Below are positions 22,016 through 32,404 of a stretch of DNA of 42,587 nucleotides, one piece after another (the first letter of the stretch is position 1; every line of letters starts with the position of its first letter). The translations under genes were made by a program, and so were the position numbers. This DNA is from Nemertoderma westbladi (taxonomy: Eukaryota > Xenacoelomorpha > Nemertodermatida > Nemertodermatidae), in assembly GCA_032718475.1 (NCBI GenBank), contig JAUCBJ010006699.1, positions 1 to 42,587 of the forward strand. The letters are read 5' to 3'. The notes under the pieces are model-generated. The model searched no databases. It saw only the letters and a program-made list of their open reading frames with translations, and was not told the origin of the DNA.

Positions 22016-22296
22016 AGGGCTACGTTGGCTGGTAGGCAGATACAGTATATACCGATACCGGTACTACCTACACCTGTACACACTAATTCACACACTAATT
22101 CTCTGTCTGCTGTCTTATCTACTGTACTTATCTGGCTGTACTTATCTATCTGCTGGTTGCGCCATTTGGGTCGCTTTTTTATAGTTTAGGTTGCTTTTTG
22201 GAAAAGTTGAATATATCCCGACCGGGATATGTAAATATCCCGATCGGGATATATTCATATATCCCGATCGGGATAGGGAACCCTACTACAGTACTA

Positions 22297-22314
22297 GGGG
22301 GGGGGGGGGGGGGG
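22297..22314 (+). repeat. poly-G homopolymer, 18 bases
   Basis: A run of 18 G begins just outside the right end of the 2.2-kb element. Its length may be inexact. Confidence 0.9.
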
Positions 22315-22448
22315 TGGCTGGGTGGTGGTTATGTGTGGGTTAAAATATATACGTATAAATTATTATATATGTGCAGCTTACAATTTGGTTACCGGTATCG
22401 TTTGTCGTTCATATGCGTACGGCGTACCTCTGGCTGTCTGGTAAAAGA

Positions 22449-22582
22449 AGCAGGTTACCAGGTCAGCAGGTTACAGTGGTGGTGTTTTCTAACCAAAACA
22501 ATAAACTAATCTCCATTACTTAATTAACGGAAAGGAGCAGGTTACAGTGGTGGGCTTTTCTAACCAAAACAATATCTCAGTA
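22449..22582. repeat. dispersed repeat, tandemly doubled (GGTTACAGTGG family)
   Basis: Two copies of GCAGGTTACAGTGGTGG followed by TTCTAACCAAAACAATA lie about 73 bp apart. A third copy lies at 11671-11721. Confidence 0.65.
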
Positions 22583-22604
22583 TTTCATACTTAGGCCTAT
22601 AGTC

Positions 22605-22672
22605 TTATTTTTGCAATACGAAAATACCAGAGGTACGCATATGAACTATAACTCAGCCACCAGCTAGGCCTC
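22605..22672. repeat. dispersed repeat (ATACGAAAATACCA family)
   Basis: CTTATTTTTGCAATACGAAA, then ATACCAGAGGTACG and GAACTATAACTCA, recurs in the same orientation at about 42142-42210 with small changes. Confidence 0.6.
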
Positions 22673-22974
22673 GACAGCTCGAAGTTTTTATCGAATAAAA
22701 GAACTATCTTATCTTATCTTACAGTCTTATCTTATATATCAGTGTGTCAGTATATAGGACTATCATATATGTATCAGTACTGCTACTACAGTACTGCACT
22801 GCTGCAGTAGGCCCTATCTTACCGGTGAGCAGGGCAGCAGGCAGGCAGGTAGCGGTACAACTGCGGTACTAACTCTGTAACTGTATTATACTGTACAGTA
22901 GGCCTATTACATTACACTAGTCAGTCAGCCTTTAGTGTTTAGTAAGTATAGTCCTAGTCCTATTGATATTGATT

Positions 22975-23160
22975 TATTGAGATCATATACAGTATAACTA
23001 ATTCGACAAACGAATGGGTTATACCGGTAAATATATATCTAAAATATATTGATACGATAAATAAAATACTGTAGTTAAGTTCTGGTATAAAACGGCAAAT
23101 ATGTCTCGTAGGATAGCCCCATGAGGCATAGCCTCATCTCCCTGGGGGTCCTCTAAAAAA
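22975..23160 (-). mobile_element. LINE 3' UTR remnant, minus strand
   Basis: Read on the minus strand, GAGGACCCCCAGGGAGATGA and CCTCATGGGGCTATCCTA match the plus-strand LINE 3' end at 20.68 kb. The downstream part differs. No coding sequence survives. Confidence 0.5.
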
Positions 23161-24610
23161 TAATGGGGAAAAAATAAAAGATCTACTGCAAGTACGATAG
23201 CAGATTGCAACAGGTCTAGGGTTAATTTCATACACCATCAACTAAAAATAATCATTAAAAATAAATATTTGGAATTGCATGCTATGTCACAATTAATTGT
23301 AGCCAATGATTGGGTAATTACGTACAAGTAAAAGGTTGGCAAAATTAAAAATAAAGATAAGTAAAATAAATTAAAATTAGGTAAGTAAAGTGGGTTAAGT
23401 AAGTGGAAATTCTGATGGTGACGGATATTCACAAGGTGCTAGTCAAAAAGTGCTAGTAAAATTAAACAAATTTAAGTTTAAGTATAACATCGTTTTTTCC
23501 AGTGCAGAGTAGTTTTAAAATATTAAAAATAATGAATTTCCATGTATATTTCCGGGCAGATGATATAAAAAGGTTAAGTAGCAGGTATTATTAAAAAAAA
23601 ATAAAAAAAGCCGTATTACTAACATTATTAAAAAAAAAAAGATCACTAAAATTATTACCACGTGCGTAATAATGTAATACTTCCGGAATACTGGAATGCC
23701 AATACACATGAACTTGAACTACCAAACACAGTACAATCGCAGTGCATACAAAGCATACATAGTGATAGTATTGTACAGTTGTACTGTAGTATAGTAAGTA
23801 ACCAGCATACAGTAGTAACAAAAGAGTTGGCTACGCCTTGCCTATATTTTCTAGGTACAACCTACGCTTTATCCCTTACATCATTGGAAGGGAACAAATA
23901 ATGTATGTGATGTGACTGTATAAACTGTATAAGTATCTGACCAATCAACAAAACGAAAGCTCAATGGTAGATTTAGGTTAGCTGACAAACCCCATAGTTC
24001 ACTGCATACTAACACCAAGCCATTTTGGTGACTTATCCAATTACTGCAAGCTCAAAAAGTTCACATTACCGTATTAGGCCTACTAATTCATTACATCGAA
24101 TAATTATTTCATCGTTCAGAAAGACATTATTCAGACTCACTGTACTGTACATAACTTTAAACCCACTCCCGGAATACAGTAGAGACTCGCCTATGGACGA
24201 GCCGTAATTAATTCACCTATTTATTTATTGCTCATGCGGCTGCTGTCTTGCTTGGTTACTATTAATAAACTGAGTGTATAATTAACTATTGTTGCCTACA
24301 GTATTTAATAGCCTATATAATAATGAATAATAATCATACATTAACCTTCGCCACAGTGTACGTTGTAATACAGTAGTACACCACCACATTGAAACATTAT
24401 GTGGAAGACATCCTATGCCAAAGCAGAGCAGGTTTTGTACAATCAAGAGTACGCAGAGTTTATTTCCTATGAGAGTATGAGAAATCTGCATCCCTCAATA
24501 TTTCGACTCGTCAATCTGGGAAACTTATAGTAAATTAAACGCAATGCACCAGCAACATTTTTGCCATAAACTCCAAACATGGCCACGTATTACTCGAGTC
24601 TTATAAAGTC
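23161..24610. other. AT-rich intergenic stretch
   Basis: No supported gene. Open frames here are short and driven by AT content or simple repeats, for example A runs at 23592-23640. The words ACAGTA and TACTGT are frequent, as in much of the window. Confidence 0.5.
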
Positions 24611-24613
24611 GTA

Positions 24614-24905
24614 AAACAGCAATTACCAACGGAGGGTCGCTAAAGTATTTACTTTAGGGGAACTCAAGCGCTTCCTAGCATTGCCCAAAGAAACACCTTA
24701 TTGGTTAGTACGAAAAGATGCCGTTGTTCTTGCGTTAGGTGGTGGATTAGTACGTTGCGTTGAGGTTCGTGAACTAGATATTGACAACGTTAGTTCCAGT
24801 GATGATGTTTTTATATTTTTTTCCCAAAACACAGCGAGGAGGAGAAACAAAACTCCTCTTTTATGGTTGGTAAGTCAATGGCTAACCATTTGCCTAACTA
24901 TTTAA
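24614..24905 (+). other. open stretch with SAP-like helix pattern, possible exon fragment
   Basis: From the stop codon just upstream, the frame encodes about 96 residues including VFTLGELKRFLALPKETP and LVRKDAVVLALGGGL. The spacing of LxELKRFL and a following KDAVVLAL helix resembles SAP-type DNA-binding helices, but there is no ATG near the start and the family match is only by pattern. A donor-like TTGGTAAGTC occurs at 24868. It could be an exon, a mobile-element relic, or chance. Confidence 0.2.
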
Positions 24906-25033
24906 TAACTTTCGAAGATTCAGCGCCACTATTGCGGTTGACAATGATTGTTGACAATTGACTTATACTCAACCTGGAACGAAAACATATTACGACGGGA
25001 GAAGGTTCAACCATGACATTTAACTAGATACAC

Positions 25034-26275
25034 TGTTCGCGCTTTTGAAGACCTTTAGCAGTTTAACCTGCCAAATTTTATATGTCTTTTAGTTAATTAA
25101 AACCACTTTAGCATACGACAATAATTTATGCTAATACGCAAAACATTAGCCGAAATCAGCCCATGCGCGATCATTCACCCGATGGATCTACACCCGGGAG
25201 ACTGAATTCGGATGCTTGAATTTTATTATTACAGTGTAAGGTTGCAGTGTATACCTAATGTATTATTCGATAGATCGTTAATAATTAATCTCTGACAGAT
25301 ATTATTGGCTTTCGGGAAATATTAACAGTTCCTTTAGGACGTGGCGCTTTATCTATTTAAACAGAACTAAGACTTATACTAAAACGCAACGATACTGCTT
25401 ATGATTAAAGTATAAAGCGTATTCTTTAGGAAATACTTTGTTACCAATCACAATCATACACACTATTCTGCCGACAGTCAGTATATTTGATCACACATAA
25501 AGAGAGCAGTAATTGACTCACGTAGGGTCTGCTAAATAACATTGGATTCAATACACACCACATTAATATAAATCGCAATTGTTATATATAGCCGGTCTCT
25601 CTAACCTGTAGTGTTATCAAGAAAATTGGGAATTGGGTGATTTATCCGTATTATCCAAATAGCAATATTTCCATCAACAAATATTTACAATTAATAACTG
25701 ACGGTAAAATAACAGTACAAACCATATGATTAATGCAATTAAAAGTATCAAGGTGAGATGAGTGATTTAAGTCAGGTAACAGTTTATACTTTCGATAATT
25801 CAAGCAGTTTACGGTACAGCAGTATCTATCCAAAAATGCCGGTGTTTCTGGCTTAGACAGCAATAACAACAAAGTATCAAGAAAAAACAGTAAGACTGAA
25901 CACTCTCCTTATGATCGGCAGAAAAGCTACACGTCGACAGGAAAAACCGCCCTGATTGGCCCAAGCCAAACAAAGAACCACGCGGCCAATGGCTGTTTCC
26001 ATGTCAGCAACCAGCTGCTAGATGTCGTAATATGAATCATCACGGCTAAGCTGTGAAAGGTGGTTGGTGCATTACAAGTTTTTTGTCTTACCATGTCCGC
26101 TAAAACACGTATATAGCAGAATGATTTTTATGTCCGTTAAAACACCTGTAAAGGTACCTTGCGGGCGAGGGGAATATATATACAGTTAGAAAACCTTTTT
26201 TAGAGTATTCCAGCGCCTGGGGGGGAACTGGCCAGCAAAGGCAAACGTATCAGTTATCCCACAAAAGCTTTTACA
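25034..26275 (+). repeat. left terminal inverted repeat (arm A)
   Basis: Begins GTTCGCGCTTTTGAAGACC and ends near AAAAGCTTTTACACCG. It shares long words with arm C in inverted orientation, such as CTTTAGCAGTTTAACCTGCC, TTAACAGTTCCTTTAGGACG, TTGCGGGCGAGGGGAATATA and TATTCCAGCGCCTGG. Substitutions and indels are numerous, so the arms are not recent identical copies. Confidence 0.85.
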
Positions 26276-26353
26276 CCGCTCCCAGAAAATGGGATTTAAG
26301 TCTATAAAATATACAAAATCACAGTTTCTAAAATACAAAAATACTCTAAACAG
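26276..26353. other. short gap between ORF and left arm
   Basis: This gap would be the 3' UTR of the minus-strand ORF. The reverse strand is AT-rich, with TTTTGTATATTTTATAG but no perfect AATAAA. Confidence 0.4.
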
Positions 26354-27457
26354 TTAGTCTTTCTTGCGCGGACGGCGTTTACGCAGTTTTTTGAAGCTAG
26401 CAAGAGTCCTTTTCTCTTCGGGGCGAGCCACTTTACTAGGAGGGCTATAACTCCTGGGTGAAGGGTGCAATATGATTGCATCAGAAGGTATGGGATTGCG
26501 ATCGGTATATCCGCCGGTCGAAGTACCGGGTTGATTAACATCAACGTCAGGGGAGAGGGGTCTAACGGCTTTGAGAGCTCGTTTCAAGACAGCCGCTCTT
26601 ACGGGTCCTTTACGAGTGGTCTGAACGAGGGCCGTGGGTGGACCATAGGCCGTTAGAAACTTCCTTGGTTTAATGGTTCTTTCTAACTCGCGTTCGCGGG
26701 CTCGATACTCGTAAGGCCGTCGATATACTTCTTGTAACTCAGGGTGTGAGTTGACGAATAAGTCTCCATAGGCAGGGTCTTGACGGATAAAGTTTATTAA
26801 GTTGTAAGACTGGATGTCACTCGGATTAATGCTCCTGAGAAATTTACGCACATATTTGGTTGAAATACATTCTCCAACGCGCTTCAATAGTTCATAACTT
26901 GATAGGCGCGATTTCTGCTCGACGGAGGCAAACAAATATGGATGGAACGCATAAACTCCTTCATAGGCGCGTCCGGGATAATAGCGATGGCGTGAGTCAC
27001 AATGTAAATCAGCGTTCGCTTCCCAAGCTCTTATATAACGTAGTACAATCATTTCATCTACGCTCTCTAAATCATGGTTAAAGGGACAATCAAAGCTGGC
27101 GTGTCCTTTTAATTGACAATGATGGCATTGAGTCATAAATTGGGGGCAGACGGCAAAAATGTGCAAATTATTAAGCCGACAATATGCACAATAGATTTCC
27201 ATCGACGGTTGCTCGTGGAAATAGGAACAAAGATCGTTGGTGTCCATAGACGTAATATGGTCTCTCGATGCGCACAGCCGACAACGTTGTCGAGAAACAT
27301 AATTGGCATGGCGATAATCATACGCAGTAAGACACTGTGGACCTTGATACCATTCCAATATATAGTCACTATCGCTACTCCGAGCCGTGGGGGGCTGAAT
27401 CTCTTCCGATTCTAAACATATGGGTTCATCTTCCCCTTGTATAGTTGAGGTAGGCAT
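26354..27457 (-). CDS. uncharacterised Cys/His zinc-cluster protein inside the long-TIR element
   Basis: An intact 367-residue frame from an ATG with G at -3. The N-terminal ~35 residues are acidic and Ser-rich. Three metal-binding clusters follow: C59-C62-H67-C77, C90-C93-H99-C104 (CX2CX5HX4C) and C111-C114-H119-C124, the last being the canonical zinc-knuckle spacing CX2CX4HX4C. The middle (about 130-260) looks alpha-helical with conserved-looking Tyr/Arg. The tail is basic, ending KKLRKRRPRKKD, a plausible nuclear localisation or nucleic-acid-binding signal. I do not recognise the family; a Gag- or ORF1-like nucleic-acid-binding role is inference from the knuckles. It reads toward the left arm, and its start abuts the 87-bp array. 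The base composition is less AT-rich than its surroundings and no frameshift is present. Confidence 0.75.
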   Translation of the reverse strand: MPTSTIQGEDEPICLESEEIQPPTARSSDSDYILEWYQGPQCLTAYDYRHANYVSRQRCRLCASRDHITSMDTNDLCSYFHEQPSMEIYCAYCRLNNLHIFAVCPQFMTQCHHCQLKGHASFDCPFNHDLESVDEMIVLRYIRAWEANADLHCDSRHRYYPGRAYEGVYAFHPYLFASVEQKSRLSSYELLKRVGECISTKYVRKFLRSINPSDIQSYNLINFIRQDPAYGDLFVNSHPELQEVYRRPYEYRARERELERTIKPRKFLTAYGPPTALVQTTRKGPVRAAVLKRALKAVRPLSPDVDVNQPGTSTGGYTDRNPIPSDAIILHPSPRSYSPPSKVARPEEKRTLASFKKLRKRRPRKKD

Positions 27458-27470
27458 GGCCGTCTCCTTA

Positions 27471-30155
27471 ATAAGGTAGTTTGTGTCTGCGAGAGTAGAA
27501 ATAGCGACTTCGATAAGTTATTATGTAGCTACGTAGTACGGAATTGGGAATCCCGTAATAAGGTAGTTTGTGTCTGCGAGAGTAGAAATAGCGACTTCGA
27601 TAAGTTATTATGTAGCTACGTAGTACGGAATTGGGAATCCCGTAATAAGGTAGTTTGTGTCTGCGAGAGTAGAAATAGCGACTTCGATAAGTTATTATGT
27701 AGCTACGTAGTACGGAATTGGGAATCCCGTAATAAGGTAGTTTGTGTCTGCGAGAGTAGAAATAGCGACTTCGATAAGTTATTATGTAGCTACGTAGTAC
27801 GGAATTGGGAATCCCGTAATAAGGTAGTTTGTGTCTGCGAGAGTAGAAATAGCGACTTCGATAAGTTATTATGTAGCTACGTAGTACGGAATTGGGAATC
27901 CCGTAATAAGGTAGTTTGTGTCTGCGAGAGTAGAAATAGCGACTTCGATAAGTTATTATGTAGCTACGTAGTACGGAATTGGGAATCCCGTAATAAGGTA
28001 GTTTGTGTCTGCGAGAGTAGAAATAGCGACTTCGATAAGTTATTATGTAGCTACGTAGTACGGAATTGGGAATCCCGTAATAAGGTAGTTTGTGTCTGCG
28101 AGAGTAGAAATAGCGACTTCGATAAGTTATTATGTAGCTACGTAGTACGGAATTGGGAATCCCGTAATAAGGTAGTTTGTGTCTGCGAGAGTAGAAATAG
28201 CGACTTCGATAAGTTATTATGTAGCTACGTAGTACGGAATTGGGAATCCCGTAATAAGGTAGTTTGTGTCTGCGAGAGTAGAAATAGCGACTTCGATAAG
28301 TTATTATGTAGCTACGTAGTACGGAATTGGGAATCCCGTAATAAGGTAGTTTGTGTCTGCGAGAGTAGAAATAGCGACTTCGATAAGTTATTATGTAGCT
28401 ACGTAGTACGGAATTGGGAATCCCGTAATAAGGTAGTTTGTGTCTGCGAGAGTAGAAATAGCGACTTCGATAAGTTATTATGTAGCTACGTAGTACGGAA
28501 TTGGGAATCCCGTAATAAGGTAGTTTGTGTCTGCGAGAGTAGAAATAGCGACTTCGATAAGTTATTATGTAGCTACGTAGTACGGAATTGGGAATCCCGT
28601 AATAAGGTAGTTTGTGTCTGCGAGAGTAGAAATAGCGACTTCGATAAGTTATTATGTAGCTACGTAGTACGGAATTGGGAATCCCGTAATAAGGTAGTTT
28701 GTGTCTGCGAGAGTAGAAATAGCGACTTCGATAAGTTATTATGTAGCTACGTAGTACGGAATTGGGAATCCCGTAATAAGGTAGTTTGTGTCTGCGAGAG
28801 TAGAAATAGCGACTTCGATAAGTTATTATGTAGCTACGTAGTACGGAATTGGGAATCCCGTAATAAGGTAGTTTGTGTCTGCGAGAGTAGAAATAGCGAC
28901 TTCGATAAGTTATTATGTAGCTACGTAGTACGGAATTGGGAATCCCGTAATAAGGTAGTTTGTGTCTGCGAGAGTAGAAATAGCGACTTCGATAAGTTAT
29001 TATGTAGCTACGTAGTACGGAATTGGGAATCCCGTAATAAGGTAGTTTGTGTCTGCGAGAGTAGAAATAGCGACTTCGATAAGTTATTATGTAGCTACGT
29101 AGTACGGAATTGGGAATCCCGTAATAAGGTAGTTTGTGTCTGCGAGAGTAGAAATAGCGACTTCGATAAGTTATTATGTAGCTACGTAGTACGGAATTGG
29201 GAATCCCGTAATAAGGTAGTTTGTGTCTGCGAGAGTAGAAATAGCGACTTCGATAAGTTATTATGTAGCTACGTAGTACGGAATTGGGAATCCCGTAATA
29301 AGGTAGTTTGTGTCTGCGAGAGTAGAAATAGCGACTTCGATAAGTTATTATGTAGCTACGTAGTACGGAATTGGGAATCCCGTAATAAGGTAGTTTGTGT
29401 CTGCGAGAGTAGAAATAGCGACTTCGATAAGTTATTATGTAGCTACGTAGTACGGAATTGGGAATCCCGTAATAAGGTAGTTTGTGTCTGCGAGAGTAGA
29501 AATAGCGACTTCGATAAGTTATTATGTAGCTACGTAGTACGGAATTGGGAATCCCGTAATAAGGTAGTTTGTGTCTGCGAGAGTAGAAATAGCGACTTCG
29601 ATAAGTTATTATGTAGCTACGTAGTACGGAATTGGGAATCCCGTAATAAGGTAGTTTGTGTCTGCGAGAGTAGAAATAGCGACTTCGATAAGTTATTATG
29701 TAGCTACGTAGTACGGAATTGGGAATCCCGTAATAAGGTAGTTTGTGTCTGCGAGAGTAGAAATAGCGACTTCGATAAGTTATTATGTAGCTACGTAGTA
29801 CGGAATTGGGAATCCCGTAATAAGGTAGTTTGTGTCTGCGAGAGTAGAAATAGCGACTTCGATAAGTTATTATGTAGCTACGTAGTACGGAATTGGGAAT
29901 CCCGTAATACGGTAGTTTGTGTCTGCGAGAGTAGAAATAGCGACTTCGATAAGTTATTATGTAGCTACGTAGTACGGAATTGGGAATCCCGTAATAAGGT
30001 AGTTTGTGTCTGCGAGAGTAGAAATAGCGACTTCGATAAGTTATTATGTAGCTACGTAGTACGGAATTGGGAATCCCGTAGTAAGGTAGTTTGTGTCTGC
30101 GAGAGTAGAAATAGCGACTTCGATAAGTTATTATGTAGCTACGTAGTACGGAATT
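27471..30155. repeat. near-perfect 87-bp tandem array, 30 full units plus a partial one
   Basis: The unit starts ATAAGGTAGTTTGTGTCTGC and ends TTGGGAATCCCGTA. Starts fall exactly every 87 bp from 27471 to 30081. I noticed only two substitutions in 2.7 kb (near 29910 and 30081). The last unit breaks off after GGAATTG. The array begins 14 bp upstream of the ATG of the minus-strand ORF. On that strand each unit contains a TATTTCTACTCTCGCAG word that looks like a 3' splice site, and a GGGATTCCC palindrome. Stops occur in all frames, so it is not coding. Confidence 0.97.
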
Positions 30156-30524
30156 GCCTACGGGACACTACTAACTGGAATGTAAATCAAAGACCCATAA
30201 AAACGAATTTCCAATGTATTAACCAAAATTGAGACTGATGAAACTCAATTGGAACAGCTCATTACTAGTACGTATTTATTTATTTCTATTCGCCGAATTT
30301 CCAAAAGTTGGTACAATGCTCAAAAAAGCGCATCCCAAAATGTCAACTTTTTTAGTTCATATTTCCAATTTAACAATAATTATATTTATTTTTTCAGTTT
30401 TTTAAATAATTAAATATTTTTTAAACTTATTATTCCAGTACATTTTACATAGCTATTTTTGTTCTTTAATGATTATTTTATCTATGCACTTTTTGAGGAA
30501 TAATATTACTCGGTTTTTCGAAGT

Positions 30525-30640
30525 GTTTCCACTTTTAATGTGTTTCTACTTGTGGTGTGTTTCACTTTTGATGTGATGACACATTTGATGTATTTTCACT
30601 TTTGATGTATTCCCACTTTTAATATGTTTCACTTTTGAGC
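30525..30640 (+). repeat. ~16-bp tandem repeat (TTTCACTTTTGATGT)
   Basis: About seven degenerate copies of TTTCACTTTTGATGT, with TTTCCACTTTTAATGTG variants. Confidence 0.8.
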
Positions 30641-30792
30641 TACCGGTATCTTTTAGGGTTTAGGGCCTACCTGTTACAATTCGCACTCGAGCTACCGGTA
30701 TCTTTTAGGGTTTAGGGCCTACCTGTTACGATTCGCACTCGAGCTACCGGTATCTTCTAGGGTTTAGGGCCTACCTGTTACGATTCGCACTC
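30637..30792 (+). repeat. 52-bp tandem repeat, three copies
   Basis: The unit starts GAGCTACCGGTATCTT and ends ATTCGCACTC. Copies start at 30637, 30689 and 30741 and are nearly identical. Confidence 0.95.
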
Positions 30793-31288
30793 AACATAGA
30801 TCCTGATGATTTCGGTCTGTCCAACATCGTATAAACTTTCGGTTTTGTGTTTGAGTACCAAACAATTCGAGGATCTGTGGAATCAATATTAAATTGTCCC
30901 CAAGGTGTTGATGTCACTGATACAATATTAAGATTGACAGGATAGATTTAATTAATACATTTAAGTAAAAACAATAACATTAATGGATTTATGTAATATT
31001 TTCATACATACTGTATTTTCCCTAAAGCTTTGCAGCTTTATATCCAAGTGGGTCCTTTTATGTTACTTGGTTACAAATACGATACACGTCATGTACAATA
31101 TACTGTAATGTACACTACGCTAACCTAAACCAAATATAAAACGTAGTTACACTCTGTACAACTTTAATGACCACGTGACAATGCTCAACTCAACGATAAA
31201 GATGTATGGCAAAATAGTTAATTAATAATACAACAATAATTATCACGTATTAAGTGATACTGTATTAAGTCACACTATCATGCCATTC

Positions 31289-32404
31289 TGTACGCGCTTT
31301 TGAAGACCTTTAGCAGTTTAACCTGCCAAAATTTATATGTCTTTTGGTTTATAAATAGACTTTAGTAAATGACAAGTATTTAATACCAATAAACACAACA
31401 TTAGCCGAAGCCAGCCTAGTGCGCGTCCATTCACCCGCTGGATATACCCGGGAGACTGGATTCGGATGGGGCTTAGATTTTATTATTGCAGTGTAAGCGT
31501 ACTGGATTATTCGATTGATCGTTAATAAATAATTTCTGACCAATATTATTCACTTTCGGGAAATATTAACAGTTCCTTTAGGACGTGGCGCTCTATCTAG
31601 GTAAACAGAGATATGACTTATACTAAACACAACTGTAAGACTGTAAGGCTTATGATTCACGTATGAGGCGCATTCTTTAGGAAATGCTTAGTTATCAGCC
31701 ACAATCATGCACACTACCAGTAACGCACAATACTGCACACTAATCTGCCGACCGTCAATGAATTTTATCATATATAAAGAGAACAGCAATTGACTCATGT
31801 AGTGCCTATCAAATAGCATTAAACTCACTACAAACCACGATAATATAAGTCGCAATCGCTATATGTAACCTGTCTCTCTAACCTGTAGTGTATCAAGAAA
31901 ATTGGGAAATTTGGGTTCTTTATAGATGTTCTCCAAATAATAATATTCAACCAACTGATACAAATAATAACAACAGTAAAAAGCATTAAGACGGTAGGTT
32001 AAGATATGATATGATTGGTATGTAAGATTGTACCGCATGAGTTGTGTTAATAAGGTTGGGTTGATAACAGTTATACGTTCTATAATCTAAGCCTACTAAT
32101 GTTTCTTCTAAAGTCTGAAAACGAATTGACTCTAGAGCCGGTGTTCTTGGCCTAGATAGAAACAACACAACTATAATCAAGAAAAAACCGTAAGACTGAA
32201 CACTGCTAGCACGATCTGTAGAATATCTCCACATCGACAGTAAAAATCGCTCTGATTGGCTGTTAAGCTGAAACAAAGAACCATGTGTCCAACGGCCGTT
32301 TCCATGCCAGCAACCAGCTGTTAGATGTCGTAATCTGAATCATCAAGGCTACACTGTGCTAGAGAATTTGACGCATTGCGGGTTTTGTGCCTTACCATGT
32401 CCGC
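31289..32404 (+). repeat. internal copy of the terminal repeat (arm B)
   Basis: Begins TGTACGCGCTTTTGAAGACC and follows arm A in the same orientation, but it lacks the innermost ~170-190 bp. It is more similar to arm C than to arm A (shared GAAATTTGGGTTCTTTATA and GACGGTCGGC contexts). With arm C it makes an inverted pair separated by only about 175 bp. Confidence 0.8.

Larger units (their letters stand above)
20092..22286. mobile_element. 2.2-kb TA-flanked inverted-repeat element
   Basis: The left end GTAGGGTTCCCTATCCC and the inverted right end GTAGGGTTCCCTATCCC match exactly. Both are flanked by TA (20090-20091 and 22287-22288). The similarity continues inward through repeated ATCCCGATCGGGATAT palindromes for about 80-90 bp. 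The interior has no transposase; it contains a LINE 3' end (20.68-20.97 kb) and a ~52-bp minisatellite (21.0-22.0 kb). The CCCGATCGGGAT words resemble those of the 533-bp element at 15.7 kb, so both may belong to one Tc1/mariner-like family. Confidence 0.65.
30156..31288. other. non-coding interior of the long-TIR element
   Basis: AT-rich, without a gene. It contains two tandem repeats that are listed separately. I see nothing else of note. Confidence 0.5.

Noticed and set aside
27471-30155. CRISPR-like array
   Set aside because: The 87-bp units are contiguous with no unique spacers, in animal DNA.
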